A stretch of DNA of 64,000 bases from Streptomyces harbinensis (GCF_900116145.1 NZ_FPAB01000004.1:372001-436000); one strand, 5' to 3'. Shown: positions 1 through 10,391, numbered from the stretch's first letter. Made by a program: numbers and translations. The notes: generated by a model from the sequence alone, not told the origin.

Positions 1-456
1 CCGGGCCAGGACCGCCACCGGCACCACCACCGCGAGGCCCAGCTGGGGCAGATAGCGCGCGAAGTAGTCGTCGAGCGCGTCCACGCCCCGGGTGGCCAGT
101 GCGGTCAGCTCACCGCTGCGCTGCCCGCTCAGCCAGCCGGGACCGAGCCGGGCGGCATGTCCGAGCAGCCGCATCCGCAGCTCGGACTTGACCGCCGCCC
201 CGGCCCGGTGCGCGGCCAGTTCGGTCAGCCAGGCCACCAGCGCGCGCCCCAGCGCGGTGGCGGCGAGCAACAGCAGCGGGGTGCGGAGCGAGGCGAGGTC
301 GCGGCCGTCCCAGAAGGCGCCGGCCACGATCTCGGCGATCAGCATGGCCTGGGCGATGAGCAGGACGGCTCCGGTCAGCCCCAGCGCCACCGAGGCGGCC
401 AGGAAGCCGCGGGTGGCTCGGGCGTAACGGAGCAGTCTCGGGTCTACCGGCTTCAT
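1..456 (-). CDS. cydD: CydD (or CydCD) ABC exporter, N-terminal part, cut by window edge
   Basis: Amino-terminal 152 residues of an ABC-type thiol exporter; the rest lies beyond base 1. CydDC exports cysteine/glutathione and is needed to assemble cytochrome bd. Visible are a first transmembrane segment (VALGLTGAVLLIAQAML), a second (LLLLAATALGRALVAWL) and the exporter-type loop LSGQRSGELTALATRGVDAL followed by the typical DDYFARYLPQL. The ATG at 456 follows the cydB stop by 33 nt, so it is the third gene of the cyd operon. In many streptomycetes CydC and CydD are one fused protein; the truncation prevents a decision here. Family assignment follows from context plus sequence, and is firm. Confidence 0.9.
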   Translation of the reverse strand, partial: MKPVDPRLLRYARATRGFLAASVALGLTGAVLLIAQAMLIAEIVAGAFWDGRDLASLRTPLLLLAATALGRALVAWLTELAAHRAGAAVKSELRMRLLGHAARLGPGWLSGQRSGELTALATRGVDALDDYFARYLPQLGLAVVVPVAVLAR

Positions 457-489
457 CGGTCCCTTCCGTCCCTGCTGGTGAGGCCGTCG

Positions 490-1494
<1,005 letters not shown>

Positions 1495-1517
1495 CACATG
1501 CTCCTTGTGCGCGGGTC

Positions 1518-3080
1518 TCAGTAGGAGAAGGCCATGGGACGGTCCTCCGGTTGCCGCGTCCCGTCCGGATCGCCGGTGCCGTCCGTGCCGCCGGGTCCGC
1601 TGTCGCGGTCGTGGCCGCCGATGCGGGTGGGCGGGTTGAGGTCGGCTTCGGTCAGCTCGGGCGGGCCCGCCTTGGCGTACTTGGCGATGAGCCGCACCTC
1701 GACGACGGCGAGGATCGCGTACAGCAGGGTGAACAGCGTCATGGAGGCGATCACCTCACCCTGTGAGACACCGGGGGAGACGGCGTCGGAGGTGCGCAGG
1801 ACGCCGTAGACCACCCAGGGCTGGCGGCCGGTCTCGGTGAAGATCCAGCCCCAGGCGTTGGCGATCAGCGGGAAGAGCATGGTGAGCAGGGCGAGCCGCC
1901 AGTAGCCGCGGGTGAGGGCGGGGCCCAGTTCGCGGTCGCGGGTGAGGGCGAGCCGGGGCACGGTGTCCTCGTCGGTGCGCAGATCCTCGGCGAGCCACAG
2001 CCGGCGGCGGGTGAGCCACAGTCCGGCGGCGCCGAGCGCGGCGGAGGACATGCCGAAGCCGATCATCCAGCGGAAGCTCCAGTAGGCGACCGGGATGTTG
2101 GGGCGGTAGTCGCCGGGCCCGTACTGCTCCTGCATTGCCTCGTTGGTGTCGTTGATGCCGGGCACCGGGTCGTGGAAGTTGTCGTGGGCGAGGAAGGAGA
2201 GCAGCCCGGGGATCTCGATGGCGACGTCGTTGTGGCCCTTGGCCACGTCGCCGATGCTGAACAGGGAGAACGGGGCCGGGGCCTGGGTGTCCCACAGCGC
2301 TTCGGCGGCGGCCATCTTCATCGGCTGCTGGTCGTACATGATCTTGCCGAGCCGGTCGCCGGAGAAGGCGGTGAGCATGCCGGCCACGACCATGGTGATC
2401 AGGCCGAGCCGCAGCGAGGTGCGCATCACGCGGATGTGCTGCTTGCGGATCAGGTGGTAGGCGGCGATGCCGACCATGAACGCGCCGCCGGTGAGGAAGG
2501 CGGCGGTGATGGTGTGCGCGAACTGGGCGACGGCGGTGTTCTGGGTGAGGACGTGGACGATGTCGGTCAGCTCGGCGCGTCCGGTCTCCTCGTTGATGCG
2601 GTAGCCGACCGGGTGCTGCATCCAGGAGTTGGCGGCCAGGATGAAGTACGCGGAGAGCACGGTGCCGATGGCCACCATCCAGATGGTGGCGAGATGGATC
2701 TTCTGCGGGAGCTTGTCCCAGCCGAAGATCCACAGTCCGATGAAGGTGGACTCGAAGAAGAAGGCGATCAGCGCCTCGAAGGCCAGCGGAGCGCCGAAGA
2801 CGTCCCCGACGAAGCGGGAGTAGTCCGACCAGTTCATGCCGAACTGGAACTCCTGGAGGATGCCGGTCACCACGCCGAGCGCGATGTTGATGAGGAAGAT
2901 CTTTCCCCAGAACTTGGTGGCCCGGAGGTACTTCTCCTTGCCGGTGCGTACCCAGGCGGTCTGCAGGCCGGCCGTGAGGGAGGCGAGCGAGATCGTCAGC
3001 GGTACGAAGAGGAAGTGGTAGACGGTGGTGATCCCGAACTGCCACCGTGCCAGTGTTTCGTCGGCGAGCGCCAGATCCAC
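1518..3080 (-). CDS. cydA: Cytochrome bd quinol oxidase subunit I
   Basis: Haem-carrying subunit of the high-affinity bd oxidase (haems b558, b595, d), oxidising menaquinol and reducing oxygen at low tension. About 520 residues, the family size. His22 in the first helix (TTVYHFLFVPLT) matches the E. coli His19 haem ligand; AQFAHTITAAFLTGG carries the His186 equivalent; GRQPWVVYGVLRT is the conserved motif near the quinol site. I chose the GTG at 3080 (VDLALADETLARWQFG) rather than an upstream in-frame codon because AAGGAG sits 6 nt before it and family members start here. The tail is a hydrophilic, Gly/Asp-rich extension (about 45 residues). A Rex-type operator lies 30 nt upstream. Confidence 0.97.
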   Translation of the reverse strand: MDLALADETLARWQFGITTVYHFLFVPLTISLASLTAGLQTAWVRTGKEKYLRATKFWGKIFLINIALGVVTGILQEFQFGMNWSDYSRFVGDVFGAPLAFEALIAFFFESTFIGLWIFGWDKLPQKIHLATIWMVAIGTVLSAYFILAANSWMQHPVGYRINEETGRAELTDIVHVLTQNTAVAQFAHTITAAFLTGGAFMVGIAAYHLIRKQHIRVMRTSLRLGLITMVVAGMLTAFSGDRLGKIMYDQQPMKMAAAEALWDTQAPAPFSLFSIGDVAKGHNDVAIEIPGLLSFLAHDNFHDPVPGINDTNEAMQEQYGPGDYRPNIPVAYWSFRWMIGFGMSSAALGAAGLWLTRRRLWLAEDLRTDEDTVPRLALTRDRELGPALTRGYWRLALLTMLFPLIANAWGWIFTETGRQPWVVYGVLRTSDAVSPGVSQGEVIASMTLFTLLYAILAVVEVRLIAKYAKAGPPELTEADLNPPTRIGGHDRDSGPGGTDGTGDPDGTRQPEDRPMAFSY

Positions 3081-3109
3081 GGGGGTCTCCTTCCCTGCGC
3101 CCCGTACCT

Positions 3110-3125
3110 TGTGAACGTATTCACA
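3110..3125. promoter_or_regulatory. Rex (redox-sensing repressor) operator upstream of cydA
   Basis: The perfect palindrome TGTGAACGTATTCACA matches the actinomycete Rex operator TGTGAANNNNTTCACA. It begins 30 nt upstream of the cydA GTG, extends one matched base to the left (TTGTGAA), and is followed by a further half-site TTCACAA at 3126-3132. Rex binds such sites when NADH/NAD is low, so the operon is expected to be induced under oxygen limitation. Site identity comes from the known consensus; binding here is inferred. Confidence 0.88.
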
Positions 3126-3221
3126 TTCACAAGTACGATGATGGCACACCGCTCCCGGGGTCCCCCGCGGGGGTCCGGGAGCGGTCAGCAGCGCGGAAAG
3201 CGCAGGTCAGAAGGGGTGTGA

Positions 3222-4370
3222 TCAGGACGAGACGGAGGCGCGGAAGGCCGCCGCCGTGGCCAGCACCACATCGTTCGCCTCGGGCTCGGCGACCGTGATC
3301 CGTACCCCCTCGCCGGCGAACGGCCGCACCGTCACGCCCGCCTCCTCGCAGGCCGCCGCGAACCGGGCGGTGTCCGCGCCCAGCCGCAGCCACACGAAGT
3401 TCGCCTGCGAGTCCGGCACCGGCCAGCCCTGCTCGCGCAGCGCGTCCGCCACCCGCGTCCGCTCGGCGACCAGGGCCGCCACCCGCTCCAGCAGCGCCGG
3501 CTCGGCGCGCAGCGAGGCGATGGCCGCGTTCTGGGCGATCTGGCTCACCCCGAAGGGCACCGCCGTCTTGCGCAGCGCCGCCGCCACCGGCTCGTGCGCC
3601 ACCGCGAAGCCCACCCGCAGCCCGGCCAGCCCGTACGCCTTGGAGAAGGTGCGCAGGACGCACACGTTGGGACGGTCCCGGTAGAGCGCGAGCCCGTCGG
3701 CCGCCGTGTCGTCACGGACGAACTCCCGGTACGCCTCGTCGATCACCACCAGGACGTCGGAGGGCACCCGGTCCAGGAAGCGGGAGAGCGCGGCGTGGCC
3801 GATGGCGGTGCCGGTGGGGTTGTTCGGGGTGCAGACGAAGATCAGCCGGGTGCGGTCGGTGACGGCGTCGGCCATCGCGTCCAGGTCGTGCTCCTCGCCG
3901 GCCGTCAGCGGCACCCGGACCGAGGTGGCCCCCGAGATCTGCGTGATGATCGGATAGGCCTCGAAGGACCGCCAGGCGTACACCACCTCGTCCCCCGGTC
4001 CCGCCGTCGCCTGGAGCAGCTGCTGGGCGACGCCCACCGAGCCCGTGCCGGTGGCCAGATGGCTCACCGGTACCCCGAAGTGGCCGGACAGCTCGGCCAG
4101 CAGTTCGCCGGCCGCGAGGTCCGGATAGCGGTTGAAGGCGCCGGCCGCGCCCACGGCGGCCTCCAGCACCCCGGGCAGCGGCGGGTAGGGGTTCTCGTTG
4201 GAGGACAGCTTGTACACCGCGCGGCCGTCGGCCCGCGCGGCGGCCGGGCGGCCCGGCAGGTAGGCGGGGATGTCCTCCAGCGCGGCGCGCAGCCGGGGGC
4301 CGGCGACCTCCGCGGCCGGAACGGAGTCGGGCACGGCGTCCCGCGGGGCGTCCTGGGAAGATACGGTCAT
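3222..4370 (-). CDS. HisC-like PLP aminotransferase (histidinol-phosphate / aromatic aminotransferase)
   Basis: Fold-type I PLP aminotransferase of the histidinol-phosphate aminotransferase family, 382 residues. [15 protein letters not shown] is the family N-terminal signature, CTPNNPTGT binds the cofactor phosphate region, [11 protein letters not shown] holds the Asp that contacts the PLP ring nitrogen, and [14 protein letters not shown] contains the Schiff-base lysine. It stands alone 141 nt downstream of cydA, not in a his operon, so it may act on aromatic keto acids (the Pat/HisC2 group) instead of histidine synthesis. The chosen ATG at 4370 has GGAGG directly abutting it, poor spacing, and the start may be leaderless or at GTG 4379. 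Confidence 0.85.
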   Translation of the reverse strand: MTVSSQDAPRDAVPDSVPAAEVAGPRLRAALEDIPAYLPGRPAAARADGRAVYKLSSNENPYPPLPGVLEAAVGAAGAFNRYPDLAAGELLAELSGHFGVPVSHLATGTGSVGVAQQLLQATAGPGDEVVYAWRSFEAYPIITQISGATSVRVPLTAGEEHDLDAMADAVTDRTRLIFVCTPNNPTGTAIGHAALSRFLDRVPSDVLVVIDEAYREFVRDDTAADGLALYRDRPNVCVLRTFSKAYGLAGLRVGFAVAHEPVAAALRKTAVPFGVSQIAQNAAIASLRAEPALLERVAALVAERTRVADALREQGWPVPDSQANFVWLRLGADTARFAAACEEAGVTVRPFAGEGVRITVAEPEANDVVLATAAAFRASVSS

Positions 4371-4694
4371 CCTCCACACTGTATGAGGAAAGCCGCGCCA
4401 CGCGTATCCCCCCGGAACCGGCCCGATGGCGGGGGCGCAGCGCTCGTACGCCCTTCCGCGCCGGTGGCGAGCGCCCTGGCGCGCATCACTCGTGAGAGTG
4501 AACCGCTTGCCGTTGATTTCGAGTGCGGCGTTCGGAAGTAAGCGCTCGTACATCGGTTCCCTTGCAGGGAAAATGGCCTCTTGACCCTTCTATTCGAAGG
4601 CAGAACGGCGAGTTGATCATGCAGAAACGTCATCGCGCCCCTGCCGCCGCAGCGCGACGGACCTCTCCGCCCCCGGGCCTACGATCAGGTCGCC
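4371..4694. other. Divergent intergenic region, no gene seen
   Basis: 324 nt between the aminotransferase (leftward) and the LacI regulator (rightward). It has noticeably more A/T than its surroundings near 4490-4620. A TACGAT box at 4680-4685 lies 9 nt before the LacI start codon, typical of a leaderless or short-leader promoter. The 10-mer GCGCTCGTAC occurs twice (4440-4449 and 4543-4552) as a direct repeat. No convincing ORF or RNA gene was found. Confidence 0.5.
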
Positions 4695-5861
4695 ATGACA
4701 GCAGCGAAGCATCAGGTGACTCGGTCCGCCGGGCGCCGGCCGAGCGGGCGGGCCGGCATCCGGGATGTCGCCGCGGCAGCCGGTGTCTCGATCACGACCG
4801 TCTCCGACGCGCTCAACGGCAAGGGCCGGCTGCCCGACGCCACCCGACGCCACGTGCGCAGCGTCGCGGACCGGCTCGGTTACCGCCCCTCGGCCGCCGC
4901 CCGTACGCTGCGCACCGGCAAATCGGGGCTCATCGGGCTCACCGTGACCACCTACGGCGAAGAACCGTTCACCTTCACCGAGTTCGCCTACTTCGCGGAG
5001 ATGGCCCGCGCCGCCACCTCCGCCGCCCTCGCCCGCGGCTACGCCCTGGTGATCCTCCCGGCCACCTCCCACCACCGCGACTTCGACGTCTGGTCGAACG
5101 TGGCGCTTGACGGAACGGTGGTCATCGACCCGGCCGACCACGACCCGGTCGTCACCGAACTCGTGCGGCAGGGCATCCCGGTGGTCTCCGACGGCCGCCC
5201 CGACGCCGCCCTGCCGGTCACCGCCTGGGTGGACAACGACCACGAGGCCGCCGTCCTCGGCCTGCTCGACCACCTGGCCGGCTCCGGCGCCCGCCGCATC
5301 GGCCTGCTCACCGGCACCAGCACCGACACCTACACGCGGCTCTCCACCACCGCCTACCTCTCCTGGTGCGAGCGGGTCGGCCAGGAGCCGGTGTACGAGT
5401 CCTACCCGGCCCACGACCCGTGCGCCGGCGCGGTGGCCGCCGACCGGCTGCTGGCCAGACCCGACCGGCCCGACGCCGTCTACGGGCTCTTCGACCCCAA
5501 CGGCACCGATCTGCTGGCCGCCGCCCGCCGTTACGGACTGCGCGTCCCGGACGATCTGCTGGTGGTGTGCTGCAGCGAGTCCCCGGTGTACGCCACCACC
5601 GAACCGCCCATCACCACCCTCTCGCTCAAGCCGGGCCGCATCGGCTCCACCGTCGTCCAGCTGCTGATCGACGCCATCGAGAACGCCGCGGACCGCGAGG
5701 GCGGCCGGGACCGCGACCGGGTACGGGCGGCGGCCCGGGCCCCCGCGCACCAACTCATGCCCACCGAACTGATCGTGCGCACCTCCTCCCAGCGCACCGC
5801 GCGCCGGGCCCCGCGCACCACGGTCACCGCCCCGCGTACCCCGCCGCTCGGTGACCGCTAG
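4695..5861 (+). CDS. LacI-family transcriptional regulator
   Basis: DNA-binding repressor of 388 residues. Residues 21-70 form the LacI helix-turn-helix: IRDVAAAAGVSITTVSDALN followed by the hinge region GYRPSAAARTLRTGKSGLIG. The remainder is a periplasmic-binding-protein-like sensor domain with VVIDPADHDPVV, GARRIGLLTG and the usual C-terminal PPITTLSLKPGRIGSTVVQLL. The last 35 residues are an Arg/Pro-rich tail. No sugar operon adjoins it, so the ligand and targets cannot be told from context. The start at 4695 has only a weak Shine-Dalgarno and a TACGAT box 9 nt upstream. Confidence 0.9.
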   Translation: MTAAKHQVTRSAGRRPSGRAGIRDVAAAAGVSITTVSDALNGKGRLPDATRRHVRSVADRLGYRPSAAARTLRTGKSGLIGLTVTTYGEEPFTFTEFAYFAEMARAATSAALARGYALVILPATSHHRDFDVWSNVALDGTVVIDPADHDPVVTELVRQGIPVVSDGRPDAALPVTAWVDNDHEAAVLGLLDHLAGSGARRIGLLTGTSTDTYTRLSTTAYLSWCERVGQEPVYESYPAHDPCAGAVAADRLLARPDRPDAVYGLFDPNGTDLLAAARRYGLRVPDDLLVVCCSESPVYATTEPPITTLSLKPGRIGSTVVQLLIDAIENAADREGGRDRDRVRAAARAPAHQLMPTELIVRTSSQRTARRAPRTTVTAPRTPPLGDR

Positions 5862-6075
5862 TTTCCAGCCGCTGGTTCCGGCAATATCGTCTTACGACAG
5901 AACCTCGCGCCGACCGCATCGGTGGCGACGCGCCGGTACGCACCGTGCCGCGGATCGTCACCCCCGGTGTGTCACACGTGAGCGGCTGGATTCCTATGAT
6001 GGGCGAATGGCACCGGGACCCGGCCGAAACGGCAGGTCCCGCAGGTGAAGGCGGCGTGTGATGGTGGAGGGGTCG

Positions 6076-7041
6076 ATGACTCAGGGGGCCGGCGAGGGAC
6101 CCACGACGTGGCAGGGCGCGGCCGAGGGCGGTCCGGCCATTCCTCCCCGGCCCACCCGTGAACCCGATCTGTACACCCCCACCGTGCGCGATCTGCCGGT
6201 GATCGAGGGCGCCGGGCCGCTGTACGTGGTCGGTGACGTCCACGGCTATCTGGACGAACTGCGCGCCGCGCTGCGGGCCGCGGGGCTGACCGACGACGAG
6301 GACCGCTGGGCGGCCGGGAACGCCCGGCTGTGGTTCCTGGGCGACTTCACCGACCGGGGGCCGGACGGCATCGGCGTCATCGACATGGTGATGCGCCTCT
6401 CGGCGGAGGCCGCGGCGGCCGGCGGCTACTGCAAGGCGCTGCTCGGCAACCACGAACTGCTGTTCCTCGGCGCCAGCCGGTTCGGCGACACCCCGGTCGA
6501 CTCCGGGGCCGGCACCGCGTCCTTCCACGCGGCCTGGATGCTGAACGGGGGTCAGCGCGCCGATATGGAACGGCTGCGCGACCACCACATCCAGTGGATG
6601 TCCCGGCTCGATTCGATGGCCGTGGCGGACGGCCATCTGCTGCTGCACTCCGACACCACCGCCTATCTCGAATACGGGCAGAACGTCGACGACGTCAACG
6701 ACGCCATCTGGCAGGCCCTCGCGCGCAATGACGCGGAGGAGACCTGGGAGCTGTTCCGCAAATTCACCAAGCGGTTCGCGTTCCGGGACGAGGGCGGTCC
6801 GCAGGCCGCCAGGGAACTGCTGGACACCTACGGCGGCAAGCGCATCGTGCACGGCCACAGCCCCATCCCGTACCTCACCGGTGAGCCCGCCGAATCCGAG
6901 TCCGGCGACCCCGACGCGCCGGACGCCGCGCCCCGGATCGACGGGCCGCACATCTATGCGGATTCCCTGGCCATCGCGATGGACGGCGGCGTCACCATGG
7001 CCGGAAAACTTCTGGTGGCCCGGCTTCCCCTGGATGATTGA
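6076..7041 (+). CDS. Metallophosphoesterase (calcineurin-like)
   Basis: Dinuclear-metal phosphoesterase, 321 residues, probably cytosolic since no signal peptide is present. The metal-binding blocks are in order: GDVHGYL, LGDFTDRGPDG, LLGNHELLFLG, and the late HGHSPIPYL. An additional histidine region (LLHSDTTAYL) lies between. The substrate is not deducible; Ser/Thr-phosphatase-like or nucleotide-cleaving activity is possible. ATG 6076 is preferred over GTG 6058 because GGAGGGG ends 3-5 nt upstream. It is monocistronic, with 233 nt of non-coding sequence before the next gene. Confidence 0.85.
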   Translation: MTQGAGEGPTTWQGAAEGGPAIPPRPTREPDLYTPTVRDLPVIEGAGPLYVVGDVHGYLDELRAALRAAGLTDDEDRWAAGNARLWFLGDFTDRGPDGIGVIDMVMRLSAEAAAAGGYCKALLGNHELLFLGASRFGDTPVDSGAGTASFHAAWMLNGGQRADMERLRDHHIQWMSRLDSMAVADGHLLLHSDTTAYLEYGQNVDDVNDAIWQALARNDAEETWELFRKFTKRFAFRDEGGPQAARELLDTYGGKRIVHGHSPIPYLTGEPAESESGDPDAPDAAPRIDGPHIYADSLAIAMDGGVTMAGKLLVARLPLDD

Positions 7042-7274
7042 GCGTCCGTTCCCTGTTGTGCGGAGTGCCCGGCCACGGTGGCGGGCAGGTGAGAAGGGGG
7101 CGCACAAGGCCGCGGGGGTGCCGGGAATCCCTCCGGCGAGGTGACGGACGGAAAGATTCCGGCAATCTCCTATGACGGGCGCCGGAAGCCCTTTACCATC
7201 AGTCCCTCACCAGCTCTCTGCCCACCTGACCGCCCGGTCGGCAGGAAGGCCCTTCGGAGCATCTGGGGACTTAT

Positions 7275-8426
7275 ATGAACAGCGCTCATGATGTGTTGCC
7301 AGAGGATCGAGCCGAATTCGAGCGGGTCCTCGACGAGGCGCTGCGCTCGGCGCGGCTGGGAAACGGCGCCGGGGGCACCGACGCCGTCCGCCGGGTGCGG
7401 CGTGCCGCGCTGGAGGCCAGACCGCAGCTGACCGCCGCCGCGGGCGACGAGTACCACCGCTACGTCCGGCTGCGGGAACAACTGCGGGCCGGTGCCGGGC
7501 AACCGGACGGGCGCGAGAGATCCGGCGGCGGCAATCTGACGGTTGTCTCGGTGCTGATCCCGGTGCTGGCCGGGATCGCCGCCGTGGTGTTCCTGCTGGT
7601 CGGCTATGTCATGGGCCTGTCCGACAATGAGGCGGGCGTGGCCAGGTCGATGCGGGACATCGGCTGGCTGTTCGCGCTGTTCGCCGCCTTCGGGCTGCTG
7701 CTCGCGGTGGCCGGGCTGGTGATCACGGCGGCCCGCAACGGCTCCGCCTCCGCCATCCGGGCCGGTGAGCAGGACGCGGGGCGCGGCCGGCTGGCCGGGG
7801 ACGTGGCCGAGGCGCGGGAGGACTGGCGGCGGGCGCTCGTGGAGCGCGGCATCGCACCGTACCTGCGCCAGGCGGTGGCGCTGCACGCCAGCGGCGGCGA
7901 CGGGGACCGGGACCGGGACCGGGACCGGGACGGCGGAGGCGAGGCGCGCGGTACGGCGTCGGGGCGGGTGGCGCCGCAGCGGCGGTTCTCCAGCCCCGAG
8001 TTCTCCAGCCCCACCGGCGGGGCGCCCCGGACCACGCCGCGCGTCGGTCATCCCGAGTACTCGCGGCCGGAGTTCTCCAGCCCGGAGTTCTCCACGCAGC
8101 GCGGGGAGGAGCCGGCCCCGGCCAAGGGGTACGCGGCGCCCGACTACGCCTCGCCGGAGCGCTCGGGCGGCGCGAGCCGCGGCTACTCCACCGGGCGGTA
8201 CACTGCGGGCGATTTCGCGGCGGGCGACTACACCTCGGGTGACTACGCCCGTCCCGGCTTCGACTCGTCGTCCTCCTCCGGCGGGGAGGGCGAGGGGGAG
8301 GACCGGGGCGGTGAGCGGCCCGCGAAGGGGTACGCCGCCCCGGACTTCGGCAGCCCCGACTACGCGGGCCCGCGCCGCAAGGACGACGCGGCGGGCCCGG
8401 CCGGCGGCGAGGAGAACCGGCCCTGA
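7275..8426 (+). CDS. Membrane protein with repeat-rich, disordered C-terminal tail
   Basis: 383 residues, no enzymatic motif recognised. The N-terminal 75 residues are soluble and charged. Two transmembrane helices follow (VLIPVLAGIAAVVFLLVGYV and WLFALFAAFGLLLAVAGLVI), separated by a short loop. After a charged helical stretch come DRDRDRDRDGG and a low-complexity tail with repeats of the forms SPEFSS, YAAPDY, FGSPDY and GDY. The tail resembles the Tyr/Pro-containing disordered tails of actinobacterial membrane proteins that interact with partners; that role is inference. Start ATG 7275 has GGGGAC 8 nt upstream. Expressed alone. Confidence 0.75.
   Translation: MNSAHDVLPEDRAEFERVLDEALRSARLGNGAGGTDAVRRVRRAALEARPQLTAAAGDEYHRYVRLREQLRAGAGQPDGRERSGGGNLTVVSVLIPVLAGIAAVVFLLVGYVMGLSDNEAGVARSMRDIGWLFALFAAFGLLLAVAGLVITAARNGSASAIRAGEQDAGRGRLAGDVAEAREDWRRALVERGIAPYLRQAVALHASGGDGDRDRDRDRDGGGEARGTASGRVAPQRRFSSPEFSSPTGGAPRTTPRVGHPEYSRPEFSSPEFSTQRGEEPAPAKGYAAPDYASPERSGGASRGYSTGRYTAGDFAAGDYTSGDYARPGFDSSSSSGGEGEGEDRGGERPAKGYAAPDFGSPDYAGPRRKDDAAGPAGGEENRP
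7903..7931 (+). repeat. Hexanucleotide microsatellite GGGACC x4.8
   Basis: A run of GGGACC units inside the membrane-protein gene, encoding an alternating Asp-Arg stretch. The six-base period keeps the frame, so slippage would lengthen or shorten the linker by whole Asp-Arg pairs. Confidence 0.85.
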
Positions 8427-8453
8427 AGCGCCGCCCGGTGGGCCGCGCGCCGC

Positions 8454-9347
8454 TCAGCCGCCGGCCAGCAGCTGTTCGATGACGACCGCCACCCCGTCCT
8501 TCTGATGGGAGAGGGTGCGCCGGCCGGCGGCGGCCAGCACCGCCGGATGGGCGTTGGCCATCGCGTAGGCGCGGCCCGCCCAGCGCAGCATCTCCAGGTC
8601 GTTCGGCATGTCGCCGAACGCCACCACCTCGCCGGGCGCGATGCCGTGCCGGGCGCAGTGCAGCGCCAGGGTGCTGGCCTTGGTGACGCCGGGGGCGCTG
8701 ATCTCCAGCAGGGCGGTGGGTGAGGAGCGGGTGATCTCGCCGAGCCCGCCGCAGACCGAGCGGGCCAGGGCCAGGAAGGCGTCCGGGGCCAGCTCCCGGT
8801 GGTGCGCGAGCAGTTTGAGGAGCGGCTGGCCGGCGTACGGGCTGTCCTCGGCGAGCAGTTCCTCGACGGGGGTGGTGCCGACGACGGTGGGGTCCTCCTC
8901 GTGCAGCGGCGGGTAGCCGGTGGCGTAGTGGATGCCGCCGGCGCGTTCCACGGCGAAGGTGACGCCGGGGGCGGCGGCGCGCAGCGCGGCGACCAGGCCG
9001 AGCGCGCCCGTGACCGGGAGGGCGCGGGCGGCGAGCAGGGTGCCGCCGGAGCGCAGATCGACGAGGGCGGCGCCGTTGCCGCAGATGGCCAGGGAACGCC
9101 CGGTGGCGTGCTCGCGCAGCGGGAGCACCCAGCGGGCCGGGCGGCCGGTCACGAACAGCACCTCGATGCCGGCCCGGCCGGCGGCGGCCAGCGCGGCGGC
9201 GGTGCGGGGGGAGACGGTCCCGTCGCGGCGCAGCAGGGTGCCGTCCAGATCGGTGGCGATGAGCTTGGGGAGCGTGGTGCGGCTGGGCGATGGGGGGAGA
9301 GTGAGGGTGCGGGAGACTGGTGTGAACACGGCGTCAGGCACAGTCAT
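8454..9347 (-). CDS. HAD-superfamily hydrolase, Cof type
   Basis: Haloacid-dehalogenase phosphatase with the Cof cap, 297 residues. Motif I is [14 protein letters not shown] (nucleophile Asp and acid/base Asp), motif II FVTGRP, motif III the late lysine in GVTKASTL, motif [14 protein letters not shown]. Such enzymes dephosphorylate sugar phosphates or nucleotides/flavins; the substrate is unknown. The first 25 residues are not conserved in the fold and the start may be internal. It ends 27 nt from the convergent membrane-protein gene. It is clearly paralogous to the HAD gene at 15020-15859. Confidence 0.88.
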   Translation of the reverse strand: MTVPDAVFTPVSRTLTLPPSPSRTTLPKLIATDLDGTLLRRDGTVSPRTAAALAAAGRAGIEVLFVTGRPARWVLPLREHATGRSLAICGNGAALVDLRSGGTLLAARALPVTGALGLVAALRAAAPGVTFAVERAGGIHYATGYPPLHEEDPTVVGTTPVEELLAEDSPYAGQPLLKLLAHHRELAPDAFLALARSVCGGLGEITRSSPTALLEISAPGVTKASTLALHCARHGIAPGEVVAFGDMPNDLEMLRWAGRAYAMANAHPAVLAAAGRRTLSHQKDGVAVVIEQLLAGG

Positions 9348-9445
9348 GCAGCATATGCCCGCCCATGCGTGCAGGGGTGCCGCGCGAATGAGCCATCGGC
9401 CGGAAGCGGTGAATTCCTGACCGGAAAGGGCCTAGGCTTCCCCGC

Positions 9446-10375
9446 ATGGCTGTTTCCTCCGCCCTCCCCCTGCGGCTCTCCACCGTCATCCTTCCCGTCT
9501 GGCGCTGGCAGGAAGGGGGACGCCGGAGCTGGCAGCACGCCGAGGAGCTGGGCTTCCACACCGCGTACACCTACGACCATCTCTCCTGGCGCACCTTCCG
9601 TGACCAGCCCTGGTTCGGCGCGCTCCCCACCCTGACCGCGGCGGCTGCCGCCACGGAGCGCATCCGCCTGGGCACCATGGTGATCTCGCCAAATTTCCGG
9701 CACCCCGTCACGCTGGCGAAGGAACTGATCACGCTCGATGACATCTCGGGCGGCCGGCTCACCCTCGGTATCGGCGCCGGTGGCTCCGGCTTCGACGCCA
9801 CCGCGCTCGGCCACGACGCGTGGAGCCCGCGCGAGCGCGCCGACCGCTTCGCCGAGTTCGTACCCCTGCTGGACCGGCTGCTCAGCGAGGGCGGCAGCGG
9901 CGGGGTCTCGTACCGGGGCGACTTCTACTCCGCGCACGAGGTCCGCACCATCCCCGGCTGCGTGCAGCGGCCCCGGCTGCCCTTCGCGGTCGCCGCCACC
10001 GGCCCGCGCGGCATGCGGCTGGCGGCCCGGCACGGCCAGGCGTGGGTGACCACCGGCGACCCGAAGTCCCTGGACGGCGGCCCTGACGCGTTCCTCGCCG
10101 GTCTCGGCCGCCAGGTGGAGCGGCTGGCCGGCATCTGCGAGGAGACGGGCCGCGAACCGGGCGCGCTGGACAAGATCGTCCTGGACTCCTCCCTCGCCCC
10201 CGGGGTCGATCCGCTCCAGTCGGTGGCGGCGTTCGTCGACTTCGCCGGCCGCTGCGCCGAACTGGGCTTCACCGAACTCGTCGTCCACTACCCGGTGCCC
10301 GACTCGGTGTACGCCGCCGACCCCGTCGTCTTCGAGCGGATCGCCACCGAGGGGCTCGCCCAGCTGGCACGTTAG
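9446..10375 (+). CDS. LLM-class F420-dependent oxidoreductase
   Basis: TIM-barrel luciferase-like monooxygenase family protein, 309 residues, likely using coenzyme F420. Visible signatures are HAEELGFHTAYTYDHLSWR, the RIRLGTMVISPNFRHPVTLA segment, and LTLGIGAGGSGFDATALG. The latter two define the LLM fold. The substrate cannot be predicted. A TAGGCT box at 9433-9438 lies 7 nt before the ATG with no Shine-Dalgarno, so the mRNA is probably leaderless. It is transcribed away from the HAD gene. Confidence 0.88.
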   Translation: MAVSSALPLRLSTVILPVWRWQEGGRRSWQHAEELGFHTAYTYDHLSWRTFRDQPWFGALPTLTAAAAATERIRLGTMVISPNFRHPVTLAKELITLDDISGGRLTLGIGAGGSGFDATALGHDAWSPRERADRFAEFVPLLDRLLSEGGSGGVSYRGDFYSAHEVRTIPGCVQRPRLPFAVAATGPRGMRLAARHGQAWVTTGDPKSLDGGPDAFLAGLGRQVERLAGICEETGREPGALDKIVLDSSLAPGVDPLQSVAAFVDFAGRCAELGFTELVVHYPVPDSVYAADPVVFERIATEGLAQLAR

Positions 10376-10391
10376 GCCGCGCCCGGCACAT

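Noticed and set aside
7903..8130. CRISPR-like direct repeats
   Set aside because: The repeats are coding, short and without unique spacers; they give Asp-Arg and Ser-Pro-Glu-Phe protein repeats.
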